Shown piece by piece: positions 35,368 to 48,360 of a DNA stretch of 64,000 nucleotides. Source of the stretch: Sambucus nigra (taxonomy: Eukaryota; Streptophyta; Magnoliopsida; Dipsacales; Adoxaceae); contig OX422213.1 of the NCBI GenBank assembly GCA_949130495.1, positions 58,936,678 to 59,000,677 of the forward strand, in the 5' to 3' direction. Numbering within the stretch: position 1 is the stretch's first letter; every line of letters begins with the position of its first letter. Under the pieces are notes generated by a model, which saw only the letters and a list, made by a program, of their open reading frames with translations, did no database searches and was not told the DNA's origin. Both the position numbers and the translations under genes were made by a program.

Positions 35368-35449
35368 TGTAGTGTGTAGCACTAGTACTTTGAAAAAATG
35401 AACCAAATAGAATATGGGGAAGTTATCATTTTTATTCAAATTCAAAGAA

Positions 35450-38400
35450 TTTAATACATGTGAATTTACATTAGTGATAATATTTGCGTAGGTGCTCTGC
35501 ATTCCATGCATTTTTGAATTCTTCCCCCTCTAAAGTTTCTATTCTGTAGGTTCCAGGTCGAACAACCGCTGTGACACGATAAGGTACGTGCTAGTTGTCC
35601 TCCAACTTATTATGCTTCTGAATGACTTTCTTGAGCACATAATCTCCTTCCTTGAGATCACACTTCCTGACGCGTTTATTGTAGAACATGGGAGTCCATT
35701 GCTGATAAGAAGCATTTCAGATTGCTGCATCTTCCTGGAATTCCTCGAGCATATAAAAATCTAAGCGTCTCATCAAATCTCTTATTGGAGTGTTGAAATT
35801 AAGCACCCTGTGAGTAGGTAGGCCCTGTTCAGCGGGTATGACTGCTTCACTTTCAAAGGCTAACATGTAAGGAGATTCCCCAATTGTTGTTCGGGGAGTT
35901 TCTAGATAAGCCCACAACATAGAATGGAGCTCGTTAATCCATTTCCCTTTTGCATCATCCAACCGTTTCTTTAACCCGTTCAATAATGTTCTATTCCTTA
36001 CCTTTATTTTCCCGTTACTTTGGGGATGACCTGGGGCAGAATGGACTTTTTGGATATTAGACTATAGATAGTACGCTGCCAACTCCTCATTATCAAATTG
36101 GGTACCATGATCAGTGACAAAAGAATGTTGCAGACCATATCTGCAAATGATATTCTTCCAAATGAATTGATAGACCCTTTTATATGCCATATCGATGAGA
36201 GGCTCACCTTCTACCATTTTGTGAAATAATCAACAACGACCACCAAATATTTGAATCATCCTCTTGTAGTCGGTAGAGGCCCAACCAAATCTATTCACCA
36301 CATTGAAAATGGCCAAGGGGAAGTTATTGGTGTTAGCAATGCCTGAGGAGTTCTTCCTATAGTAGAAAATTGCTTACATTTGTCGCATTTCTTACCGTAA
36401 GCTATACACTCAGCGCGCATTGTTGGCCAGTAGTATCCCTGCATTGTTATCCTCTATAAAAGAGTCCTACCTCTACATGAGCTCCACAAGATACTTCATG
36501 AATTTCTTCCACTAGATCGTGAACTTTTGTTGGGTAAACATATCTTTGCAGACATACGATTATACCCCTTCTATATAAATCTCCATTATTTAAGACATAT
36601 CTAGCAGCTTTAAATTTCAACCTCTTGGCTGCAAGTTGGTCGGCTGGTAAAATGACTTCTTCGATGTAAGACCTGATGGGATCCATCCTGGATGGTCCCA
36701 TATCCAAAGTTATAAACTTGACCGTTAAATCTCCATCGATACTTATACTAGCCAGTATCTCAATAGGAATTGTTCTTTGTAGCTCGGTAAGCATAGCTGA
36801 GGCTAACCGAGCTAGTGCATCAGCCATTGCATTCCCCAATCGTGGTATTCTAACCATTTGGACAGTTTCTAAGTTGTCTATAATGTCCATAGCTTTGGTG
36901 TGATACCTAAAGATGAATTCTCCTTTTTCTATTTACATCCCAAGCATCTAATTTACTACTAGTTGTGAATCACTAAACACAATAACTTGTTCTGTATTCA
37001 GTGATTTAGCTAAACTGAGTCCCATAATTACGGCTTCAAACTCAGCTTCATTATTGGAAGTCTTCAACTAAAAATGCAGAGCATACTCTAAGTCCATCCC
37101 ATCCGGACTAGTAACAATTATTACAGCTCCGCTACCTGTTGCACACGAAGAACCATCAACATACAAACTCCATATAAGGATACAATTATCAAATCCTTGG
37201 TCTGACAGAGTCCCCTGATGGAATATCTGATGCTTCCTTTCATCCCTTAACTCGAGACTTTTATCAGAGGATTTTTGTTGCTTATTCACTCTCCGTTTCG
37301 ATGGGTTTACTGTTCAAAGTTGGTCGGGGACAAATTCTGATGATCCTCTAACATCCGTGAGTTGTTCTGCATTAGACCCCTATTGGCCGGAGGTATATAG
37401 GTAAGTGAATTCAATAATGAAATCTTCCACTACTTATCCTTTTGGAGAAGACCTTGGCTCATAGATAAGTCCATATTCACATACCTCCACTGCCCAATAC
37501 ATCAATCATCCATATATTTTTGGCTCGTGTAAGCCTTGTTTGAGGGGAATGTCAGTATATACCACTATTATATGGGCCTAAAAATATTGCTTCATTCTTC
37601 TCCTCACTTAAATTAATGCCAATGCAAACTTCTCCAATTTTAGATATCTAATCTCTGCGCCTCTAAATTCCTTGCTTGTATAATAAACCAATTTCTGCAC
37701 TCCACCGTCTATTCTTATCAAAGCTGAACTGACAGCATTTTCTGAGACAGCCAGGTACAAGTATAACTTTTCTCCTAATATTGGCCTGGACAGTAAAAGA
37801 AGTGTCCCCATGTATTTCTTCAACTCCATGAATGCGTTCTCACACTCATCATTCCACTCAAAGGTCTTTCTAAGCACCTTAAAGAATGGAAGACATCTAT
37901 CAATTGCTCGAGAGATAAACCTGTTGAGAGCCACTACACGCCCTGTAAGGCTTTGTACTTCCTTCTTGGTGGTTGGAGATCATAATTCTAGGAAGGCCTT
38001 TATTTTTTTTGGATTTTCTCCAATACCTCGCTGATTTACAATATAACTAAGGAACATGCCTTTCTGTACGCCAAAGACGCACTTGGTCGTGTTTAGTTCA
38101 TTTGATACTTCTCCAACTGGTCAAATGTTTGGCTTAAATTAACTATGTGGTCAGCATATTTCTTTTTCTTAGTTATCATGTCATGGATGTAGACCTCCAT
38201 ATTTTTGCCTATTTTCTATGTGAACATCTTGTTCATCAGCCGCTGGTACGTATCACTTGCATTTTTAAGATGAAAAGGCATCACATTGTAATAGTATGTT
38301 CCCCGTGGGGTAACAAAAGAGGTACTCTCCCTGTCTACTGGTTTCATCTTAATTTAGTTATAGCCGAAATAAGCATTCATGAAGCTCAATAATTCATGCC

Positions 38401-38800
38401 CCGAAGTAGCGTCAACCAACTGATCTATTCTGGGCAGAGCGAAGTGATCTTTCGGGTAGGCTTTATTCAGATGTGTGAAATTCATACACATTCTGCATTT
38501 ATTGTTATTCTTTTTTACCATCACCACACTGGCTAAGCAATCAGGATATTTGATATCCTCAATGAAAGAAGCCTTTTGTAATTTCTCTACTTCCTCTTGA
38601 ATAGCCTAGTTCTTCTCTAGGCTAAAAACCCTTCTTTGTTGCTTCACCAACTTGATCTCTTTGTTAACATTGAGTCCGTGGCACATGAAGGCTAGGTCTA
38701 TCCCCAACATATCTTCGTGACTCCATGTAAAAGTTTACTTTCTATGCCTAAAAAATGCTACCAATTCTTGCTTTATTGTCGGATCAAGTAAAGCACCAAT
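35450..38800 (-). pseudogene. Tat pol pseudogene: RT, RNase H and integrase
   Basis: Minus-strand order RT (about 38800-37950), RNase H (37950-36480), integrase (36480-35450). RT keeps CMNFTHLNKAYPKDHFALPR near 38480, but the catalytic YVDD box reads YIHD near 38190. The RT connection region and RNase H show FEWNDECENAF, YYTSKEFRGAE, YVDGSS and ADALARLAS. Integrase keeps TDHGTQFDN (second Asp) near 36110, but the Glu of GQAEVTNR is Lys (GKIKVRNR) near 36005. LKEGDYVLKKV marks its C-terminus. Several stops and frameshifts split it. With both catalytic centres changed it cannot be active. The order RT-RH-INT identifies Ty3/gypsy. Confidence 0.9.
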
Positions 38801-38818
38801 CTGTGTTGTTTTTTCTTG

Positions 38819-40026
38819 TTATTCATCGTCCAAAATAATACTCTCTATTGCTTTAATGACTTGACCCTTCATAAGATATGATTCGTCTGTAGGGTCTAGT
38901 GTTTCAATCTCCGATTCTTCAGACTCATCCACTTCGTAAGTGGTGGTTTTCTTCCTGGCATCATTCAACTCTTCTTGTTCAGCAAATGAGTAGTAGCATT
39001 CCTGAGATACCTTCTGATATCCCTTCACAAGTCCCACCCCAAAGTTGGTCGAGAACTTTAAACATTGGTGTATAGTGGATGACACTGCTCCAAATTTTTT
39101 CAGGCCTACTCTTCCCATAATCATATTCTAGGCCGATTGGATATTTTTGTCCATTACAAAGAATCGTATCTTCCCCGATCTACAGGCAGGCGAGGTACCA
39201 ACAGTATATCCAACTTGATCTTCCCAAGTGGAAAAACTTTCTCACTTGAGAATCCAATAAGGGACCTGTGATACGGTTCCAGCTGTGCGAGTTTTAGGTT
39301 CAAACTGTCAAAATAAGGGTATAACATGATGTCCGTCGAGCTACCATTATCCACCAATAATCTTGATATGATCACATCCTTCATCCTCATCTTGATAACC
39401 AAAGGGTCTTCGTGAGGATACGAGACTCCTTTCGGATCATTTTTGGAAAAATCGATGATCAATTTATCCTTGTTAACCTTCCTCGGATGATCCTATTATG
39501 CCAAATTCATCCACTGTATATAGGAACAAGCTTGGGCCTCATTGAGGTAAGCTTTCCTTTCAGCGGTATGATCACCACATCCTACATCTCCACCTGTTAT
39601 CATATTGTAGTCAAATGAACCAAAATGGATTGAAAATACCTCGCGTTCTGGATGTCTTGGATTTTAAGGGAGATTAGGTTCTTCTTCTGGTTCATCTTCG
39701 CTATCCCTTTTCTTATCATTCCTTGGTCGGTGAGGAGATTTGGACCTTTGACGTGCTGAGTTATTGGTTTTCTCATCATTTCGGAGATCAACAAACCGGC
39801 TCCGCTTCCCTCTCCTAATGAGTGTTTCTATATCATTTTGGAGAGCTACGCATTGCTTGGTCGTGGGACCATGATCCTTGTGGAACTCACAATATTTGGA
39901 CTTATCTCTTTTCTCAGGCGTTGCCCTCAATTTTCCAGGCCAATTTAATTCCTTGCTATTCTTAATTTCTTCCAATACATGGTTTATATCCACCTTTAGC
40001 GTGGTATAATTTGCATATCTCCTCAA
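38819..40026 (-). pseudogene. Tat Gag C-terminus and protease pseudogene
   Basis: 40026-39664 encodes the nucleocapsid-like segment with KYCEFHKDHGPTTKQC, typical of Tat Gag, which has this Cys/His pattern rather than a classical CCHC knuckle. It is followed by an Arg/Ser/Pro/Asp-rich tail. 39462-39154 is the aspartic protease, with ISRLLVDNGSSTDIMLY as active site and GFSSEKVFPLGKIKL as flap. D-N-G-S-S instead of D-T/S-G is usual for this lineage. 39124-38819 is an acidic linker leading to RT. At least three frame changes separate the parts. Confidence 0.85.
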
Positions 40027-40031
40027 GGGCT

Positions 40032-40720
40032 CTAATGTTTCCTTACCTTTTGACAGCTTATTCCCCCAGTTTGCTTATGATCTTTCCTCTTGAACCTACT
40101 TTTAACTTTAGTCTCTGCTTTTGTCTCACCATTCTTCTTTAGCCAGAGCATCAATTTCGTAATGGATTTGGGGGCATCCTTAGCCAGAGTGTAGTACAGC
40201 TTGTCTTTTACAAGACCGCTCAAGAGGGTTGTAATGGTGGTTTTCTCCTCATAGTCAAGGACTTCTAATTTCTCATTATTAAAACGAGTGATATAATCCC
40301 TTGTGCTCTCTCCGGCCCTATGCCTTACGCTCAACAGATGTGCTACCCTCTTGACTAGCTTCGCATCAAAACAGAAGTTTCCTATAAAAAGCTCTGCCAG
40401 TTTATGGAAAGTAGCGATCTGCCCCCAGGAAGATTGTTGTACCATATTTGAGAATATCCAGTGATAGTCCCCGAGTTTTCCCTGCACCTTATCTCATCGG
40501 GAACTGCATTGATATCTACAGCATCTTGGAACTTCTCTATGTCGGGGACGGGATCAGTTTTTTCATTGTACTTCGGTGTAACTACAAGAGCTTTGAACTT
40601 CGACAGTGTGGGGAAATCTACAATTGCTTGTACAAAGGGTGACCCTTTGACAAAGGTTCTTTGGAGATGGTTCCTGGCCTTAGCCATTTCTCCTAAACTG
40701 TCTTCCAATCGCTGAATAGA
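40032..40720 (-). pseudogene. Tat gag pseudogene (Retrotrans_gag)
   Basis: Two overlapping frames. The first (40708-40382) reads SPFVQAIVDFPTLSKFKALV and KYNEKTDPVPDIEKFQDAVD. The second (40487-40032) reads SVRHRAGESTRDYITRFNNE and TTLLSGLVKDKLYYTLAKD. Together they match the PF03732 capsid domain of plant gypsy Gag, with one frameshift near 40400-40490. The N-terminal Gag region toward 41100 is too decayed to delimit. Confidence 0.85.
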
Positions 40721-41345
40721 TCCTTTCCATAACTCCTTTCCAACTTCAGATCTATAGGAGCGAGCAACGGATCATGTTGAATTGTCCTCCTAGGATCTTT
40801 TTGGGCGAGCTGTAGGCCTGATATTTGGACGTGATTGGGAATATCCTTTCATTAAATCATTTGGTCATTGAGAATTTCTCGACGCAATCCGAGGAGGATT
40901 TTTATCCCTCATGGGGCCCAAACGGTCAAATGGGGAGGCTCTACTCAACCTTTCCAGAGCGCTCATTTATTCAGGAGTCAAAGTGATATTTTCTTGAGAC
41001 TCTAAAATTCTTATAGGAGATGTCAGGCCAGGCTGATAGGATGGATCACTTGAGGTTCCAATACGGTGAGGTCCAGAATGTCTGATTCGTGAAGACGGTG
41101 GTGGCATGACACTTCATTGACCGGACTAGATGGAGGCTCCATTTTGAAAAGTCGGGATGACCTATCACATAGTATATTGCATGACTGTTTTCCCTCTGGC
41201 TAAACTAGCCAAGATTCCTTTGATATCGTTTGCGTTTGGAGGAGCGAATGGGTTAAGAGGAACCCCATCATTGTTCCTATTGCTAGATTATGGGATTTCG
41301 ATCATTTTGGATGAGTTTTTGGGTGAAAAACTCTACGTATAGTCG

Positions 41346-41365
41346 TTCCCACAGACGACGCCAAT
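41346..41365 (-). other. Candidate PBS of the Tat element
   Basis: The minus strand reads ATTGGCGTCGTCTGTGGGAA, one base after the LTR end. It resembles the TTGGCGCCGTCTGTGGGAA seen at this position in related elements. The primer tRNA was not identified. Confidence 0.55.
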
Positions 41366-41366
41366 C

Positions 41367-41540
41367 TGTTGATGTAAAAAACTAGATTTGATCTATTTAA
41401 TTAATCACAGATAAATATGAATAAATAAATAAGACAAAGGATTTTTAAAGTGGTTCGGCCCTAGGAAAATGGCCTACATCCACTGTTTTGTATTGTTGGG
41501 TATTTTCCTTCGTCTTTTGTATGTTTTCTTAGGGAAGCTT
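41367..41540 (-). repeat. 5' LTR of Tat element, piece 1
   Basis: Matches 30308-30481. It is interrupted after ggaagctt by LARD B and resumes at 51481 with gcttgccccgct, exactly continuing the 30308-30788 copy. Confidence 0.88.
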
Positions 41541-41543
41541 TTC

Positions 41544-44500
41544 TGACACCCCGTATTTTTGATGATTTAAATAATTATGTGATTAATTATTGCTGTTGGA
41601 TTACTTAAATTAAAATGCGAGAAATTAATTTGTTATTAATCCAGATTAAAATAATTATTAACTAGCATGCCAAAGGTTAATACTTATTGTTAAGAATTAT
41701 TGAATATTACTATGCGATATGTAATATGGATTTATGAAATTTGATAATTTTTCGAGAGTGAAATATACGGTAGTTTGGTAATTTAAGTCTGACACGCGTG
41801 TGAGTTGTGTGGGGACTAATTGATTGGGATAAAAAGAGAATTTATTTTTATTAACTCATATGGTCATTTCAAGTGTGCCATTGAGTCCGGGAGGGTTGAG
41901 ATAGTGAGAAAACACTACCCGAGTATTTTATTTGGACTGCGGAATATTTTAGGCCAAATTGGCCCCCCATAGGGGTAGTTTTGTAATTTTGATTTTTTGG
42001 GATTTAATTAATAACGAAAATCATTAATTAAATAAGAAAGGTACATGGGTAAAACATTTCATATCATATTCTAAACCTAAGTGAGAAAGAGGGAAAACCT
42101 AAGAGGGAGAAGAAGGACTCTATAGGTGTTCTTGGAGAAAGACTCAAGCTTTTACACCAGAAATTCCACCAACGCGTTGAAGGCGAATAGAGGAACGCTT
42201 CTATACCAACATCACCAACGGATCAGACCATCATATTAGAGGCAATTGTTTTTTTACTTGCGTGTTTTAGTAATAATTGTGTTCGTGTTAGAGTAGGTCA
42301 TAACCCCTCAAATTTAAGAGAATTAATTTAATGGAAATTTGATGATTTGATTTATTTTGGGACTCTAATATTTATGAGATTAAATTCCTTCATGTAGATA
42401 GGATTACATTCACGGAATTTTGATAATGTTCCATGAAAAAATCTGGGTTAAAATGGTTCTTGATTTGAAATAGGAAGAACTAGGGTTTTATTGGTTTAAT
42501 TTGGGGATTTCAAAATTTATTGATGTATGGTGAGGATTTAATGATTCTAGGTTGTTAGAAATCATCTAAATATGTTAGAGGATCAATTGTATTTGTTGTT
42601 TGGGCATTTGGGATTGAAATTAGAGGTTTTAGAGGTGAAAATGGTGGGAAAATGCTGAAATTTTGGGGAAGAAGACGAGACAGAGAGTCTCGTGCGAAGT
42701 CACGCGTAGTACGTTCGCGCGAGATAAGGATCTCGCATGAAGTCGTTCGAACGACACGTGGCAGTCATTTGAGCGACAGCCTATTCTGGTTCAAGCGACA
42801 CGTTCAAATATCTGGGAATTTCCATTTTACCCCCAGATTTAGTTACGCAATAAATTTGGGTGAGAAAACAACTATTCGATGGACTTATTCTAGTGCAAAA
42901 ATTTTGGGAACTCTTCGAGAAATAATACTTTAAATAATTGGAACGATATGTTGGCCTTGGAGATTTCATGAGCGATAGTAATCGAATTAAATATATTATA
43001 CGTAGTGATGAGATTAAAATACGAATGAGAAGTATATAATTAGGTGGGGTAAATGGATTTGAATTTTATTAGGATATCTGTATGCCTATTATATACTATC
43101 ATTGTTAAGTTTACTAATGGGTGATAACCCAGGGGTACAAGATTATGATTGATAAGTGTACTAATGGGTGATAACCCAGGGGTACAAGAATTACATGAGT
43201 GATAGTAATTTCATTTAAAAATACCATACGTAGTGATGAGAATAAAATATGTATGAGATGTATATAATTTTGGTTGGGTGAATACTTATGAATTTTTAAT
43301 AGGATGTGTGTATACCTATTATATGATATTGTTATTAAGTGCACTAAAGGGAGCTAACCTGAGGGTGCGGGATTAATATGGTTAGGGGCGCTAATGGGTC
43401 TTAGCCCGGGGGTGAAGAAATAGTATATATATGTATAGGGATGATGTGACTATAAGTATATATGTATATAAGAAATTGTAAATATTTCTACTATGTGAAA
43501 CTGGTAGATATAGTGATAATAATAAAATGCTTTATGCCTAGTGGTGTTAACCTAAGGCTGTAGGATTGGTATGTATATATATAGGGGTGATGTGACTATA
43601 TATATTTATGAAAATAATTAGGAACATTCTACCTTGTGAAATTAGTAGAATTTGTATAAATGGGAAATAAAATAATCTTAGTGGGTAAAAGATTAACCAT
43701 TCGAACGATGAATAATGAAACTTTTAGTTATGTGAGATAAACTATTTCTTTAACGTATTGTATGGGCGATACGCGTATACTACTGGATATTGTAGATGAT
43801 GATATATGATTTTGAACTAGTTAGGCCGGGTAGCTTAGCTAGTTTGGGTTGGATGTACATTAGGCGTGCACAATAGATGAGATGTGAGAATCTCATGTGA
43901 GTGCGATATCTAACATCCACATAATACTTGCTTCATTGCAGTTTTAAATACTTGCTAAATATTTTTAAAACACCGGGCTCTGAACCGTCTCGTGCATATC
44001 TTCTCTTTTTTCCTATATATATGTATCATTTCAGGTACTCAGCCACAGGGATACCAGAACTAGAGAGTTGGATTGTTTCACGTGTTGCAGCTGTTGTGGA
44101 AGCTGTAGGTCCTTGTAGTAGATGACTCCATTATTTCCATTCAATTATCTAGACATCTCAGTTTGTCCATGGGTCGCCCATTCCTAGTTTTATCAGAGAT
44201 ACTATTTTGTTTACATTGTAATTATTTTAGTTAGATGGAATCTTACTATGAGTACGTGAATTTGGAGTTTTGAACTGGGAGGTTTTTACCCGGTCTTATT
44301 TATTCTAGTATTTGATCCATGTTTAGTATAATCATGTGTATGATGAATGGTTTTACATTTTCATAATTAAAAGAGAAATGGTTTTATTTGGTCATATGTA
44401 AAAAGGAAAACGTTTTTGACGCCTAGCTTAATTCTATATTAGGTGATTAATATGTTTATAAGTTTTTCAACAGTGATGCTAAGAATGAACCAACTGAACA

Positions 44501-44560
44501 TTTTATTTTAAATTTGGTAAAGGACTTATCACCATATATTTTATTGGGTGGGGTGTCACA
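41544..44560 (+). repeat. 5' LTR of LARD B
   Basis: Starts TGACACCCCG (degenerate TGTAACACCCCG) and ends GGGGTGTCACA. It includes a purine-rich leader (42060-42125), a palindrome cluster (42690-42800), hairpin-type repeats (43109-43415) and the terminal GTTGCAGCTGTTGTGG stretch near 44085. Confidence 0.88.
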
Positions 44561-44562
44561 GG

Positions 44563-44574
44563 TGGTATCGGAGC
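44563..44574 (+). other. iMet-type PBS of LARD B
   Basis: TGGTATCGGAGC, one mismatch from the initiator tRNA-Met complement, two bases after the 5' LTR. Confidence 0.85.
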
Positions 44575-47500
44575 ATCAGTTTCTATAGTCTTTTAGGATC
44601 TGTGCAGCTTATTACGTTTCAGCATAGCGTTCCTTGATGTAGATCCTTATGATAAGGTTGTTGTTGTTCCCTTACATATGCGACTTACGTTCCCCTACTG
44701 CGAAGTATGATGGATGTGACTCATTATATGAAATTTTGTGCAATTCGAATACCGAACATTTTGGTACGACCAGCGAAGGACATAAGAAGGACCACAAGAG
44801 AAGAAACTCATCCGAAGACTTGAAGTAATATAAGAATGATGATCGTGAAAAATGTCACCATGAGTAAGACTTAAGCAAGTGATAATGATATTGTCACTAG
44901 GGAACAGTAGATTCCCAGGGCACGGTCATAGATAATGGTGGAGTGACTTCAGGACCACCTAGCATAGTCGACAAGGGAGAAATCAGAGGAACTTTTTTTA
45001 AGACCATTAGTGAAGCTGCATAGGAGAATGAGAGATGGTGTAAAAGGCCAACGAAGTTAGAAAATCAAAGGCAATTGTGTAGAGTGGTGTTTGACAACAC
45101 TTAGAATAAAATTTGGAATTAAATTGGTAGCTCTTAGAAGAGACATAAAGTGATTAGAATCAATCACCACGTGTAGAAAGTGTGTTTGAATTTTCATGAG
45201 AAATTTGGGTACGAGTTGACCATGAGGTCTTCCATTCGATGTGGTAATAAAGATGCAAGTGAAATTTTGAAACTTATCATAGTGAGTAAGCTAGAGACCG
45301 ATCGTGAGAGAATGGTTGAATTGCATAATTAACTTTGTACCTGGCAGATGGGCATAAATTATTAAAAGGGTCTGTAGTTATAAAGGATCCGTGAGTAGAA
45401 TATAAGCATGGATGAGAAATCAAATTAGGATGACTAATGTTGATGCCATCAAAGCTATACGGTTACTAGTTATTGCAGTCTTTCCAGAAGAAGTGATCTA
45501 GGAGGGTTAGAGAATCTGGCTGAAAGACAAGACTGAACTTAACGGTGATAGTGAATCACTACCTGAGAGTGTACCCAATAGGGAACTCATTTATATGATT
45601 TTGATTGATTAACTTCCTACAAAGCGACGATGAAGTCAATCAGGGCTGTGGAGGCCAACCAGATTTCCAAAAGTCCATCGTAGCCAAAGGGACAACGGAA
45701 GAACAATTGTGAGTTAAGATTGTCGGTCTGAGGGAAGGACATTCCAAAATGGTCAGTGGGATCAGTGATGAGGAAATGTCTTGTGAAGATTCCCTATGTG
45801 AAGAAAGCAGGACTATAAGTGTTGAATGCGCCCATAATTGAGAAGTGAACTGAAAAGATTAGAAATGGTAAATCATGCCAGTTAGGCATAACAACCGGAG
45901 GAGTGATACTTCCAACAAAAGAATTTTCATTAAGAGAATTAGGCCCGAGAAAGTTACAAATCGAGAGTGATGGGTTCAAGCTGGACCAGTAGAGTCCTCA
46001 TTAAGAGTAGCATATTGTATGTCAGGGTCGACGGGACCCGGGATGTAAACGGGAGTTCAAAAAATCCATAATTGAGGCCTAGAGATTTTGGGCCAACATT
46101 TCAATAATGGGCGTGAAATACACATGATGGAATAAATTGTCCACAATGATAGGGGGCACACTATTGAATGAAATCCTAGATGTATAACGATTCCAGATGT
46201 TCATGGGTCGGGTTGTCATCCACGTGCTGAGACCCCATGATTTGGCGAGACTGGTGAGGTCTTGCTTCTTCCTTGTGAATAAAGGATAAATTCTAGTGAT
46301 ATGGGTGTGTCACAACTTATATGTAAATTGGAAACCCTAAAAATCTCATGCGGGTAGAGTTAATTGGGAACGTTAGTTATAACAGTCTTGTTATAAACAT
46401 ATTTCTTATTGTTAGCGAAGCATTTTTTATATCGCCCGTGAGTGAACCAGGTGGGCCCTAAGGGTATATTTTGTTGTTATAATTTACTACTGCATTGAGT
46501 TAGCATTAGTAGAGTATATTATGGTAATGGGTAGTGATTAATTACCGTATGTTTGAACGATAGTAAATTTAGTGTTATAACTATCGTGTCGGGTACTCCG
46601 GGGAACGTAATTTTTATTTTGTGCGGTGCCACCTGAAATAGGGTTGGGCCTAGATATGTGTATATATGAAACTTTCATGGTATTTTAGACCTCATCGAGT
46701 ATGTTGTCTAATTATACGTGATTTCGGTGCGTAGGAATTTATTTGACTGATAAGACTCAGGATACATTGTGTACTTTATCGAGCAGCAAAATATAGCTCG
46801 GTATATATTTATAGCGCCAAGTACTTGGAATAGTAAGAGAGCCATGCTTCATGTCACATTTTTGGGTCATGAGAGTGGACAAGTAGACTTTTATGTCAAA
46901 ATACGAATATCGTGGGAAAGTACATACTATGGATAGAAGTCCTTACTGACCTCAACAACCGACTAGGTTAGATAGTAGTGTATCGGGGGGGTTCCTTGTT
47001 TGGATTTCGCTTTGCGAGACATCCCACGCATGAAACTAGAGAACATCGGGAGTTGGAGAGAAGTTTGGTCGATAGTACATAAGTTTTGTACGTTGGTTAT
47101 TGTACACATGAAAGAATATAATTGAGAGTTGATAATTCCATTATTACTTAAGGCCAATAGAGTCGCCTAGTCTTAGTATCATTTTGAACAGAGCAATTAT
47201 GCCTTTGAAAGATTGAATAAGTTATGACTAGTGGGGTGGTTGAGTGCACCCCTACTACATCAACATACCAGGTATGCGAGAATTGAAGTAAGAAAATTAC
47301 TTGTCAATTGTATAATGTTGCGCGAGGCATAAGGTGTATGGGCACCCTAGGTGATTGGATTAAACAAGTGGATTATGATTATCATGTAAATTCAATAACA
47401 TGTAGTCAGGTAAGCTGAAGCTTATTCCGTAAGATTTTTCAGAGACTTACGTTTCAAGATTTGTGTAACGCGGTGCGGCAAAATCAAATGTTTCATGGTT

Positions 47501-48349
47501 AGAAGTACATTCGAGAGAGTATAAAATGTATCAGGTTCAAAATAACAGTGGTGACGGGTTGTGATATGGAGTAATATTGCAAGGTTAGTCTTGCAGTGAG
47601 TCACCTGACTATTGGAAAAAGGGTGGAAAATCCGAAACCAGAAAGGTCTTCTTCCACTAGAGAATGGGAGAGTATCCCCAAGGATCTTCTCATGTATCTG
47701 AGATGGTGAGATTATAGGTACTAAAATGCAATTGAGTACGACCTAATATCCACAGAGGGATGGGCAGGATAAGCGGTTTAATCGGATGCGAAAGAGAAAA
47801 TTTTATATACACTCTTAAAAATCTTCGGGGAGGACGAGGCAATACCTTCCACCAGTGGAGTTGTGTTCAATAACTCCTATGAATTCACATTTGGGAAAAG
47901 TATCAGTAGAGGTATGGCACGGTGAACTTGGTTGTCCTACTTGATAGTTAGAGATGGGGGACCAGCTAAAATTGCAATTATCGGAGAAGAGTTGTGACTA
48001 TCATGTATATTGTGTATGAAATATATATATGGCAAAATTAATTTACTCATACAAAAGGAGGATATATCTACTAAGGTGCAATAGTAGAAGGCTATATAGG
48101 GAATATCTAAAATAAAATTTAAGTAGCGGAACTTAAGCATTAAGGCTTGGGGAAGAGCCTTTATGACATGGTAACCTGGAGTTTAAAACAAACACATGTG
48201 AAGTGTTCATTATTAAGGGTACTCGAGAGAGTACTATATGGGTGGTACGGAAGCTTACTTGGGAGCGCAAGGATGCAATGCGCAATATTTTTACAGCATT
48301 GTCTGTAGCTGGTATACTTTTTTTGAATTTCGGGAAAAAATTCCATTGT
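44575..48349 (+). other. Non-coding internal domain of LARD B
   Basis: The longest open frames are 60-70 codons without domains. The first ~120 bases align with the LARD A leader (ggatctgtgcagcttattac, gatgtagatccttatgataa). The 41-base motif of LARD A LTRs recurs at 46994-47034. I find no gag, protease, RT or integrase word on either strand. Confidence 0.7.
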
Positions 48350-48360
48350 AAGGGGGGAAG
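48350..48360 (+). other. PPT of LARD B
   Basis: AAGGGGGGAAG, two bases before the 3' LTR. It is identical to the LARD A PPT. Confidence 0.88.

Noticed and set aside
43109..43415. CRISPR-like array
   Set aside because: The spacing is irregular, the unit diverges, and it lies in a plant LTR.
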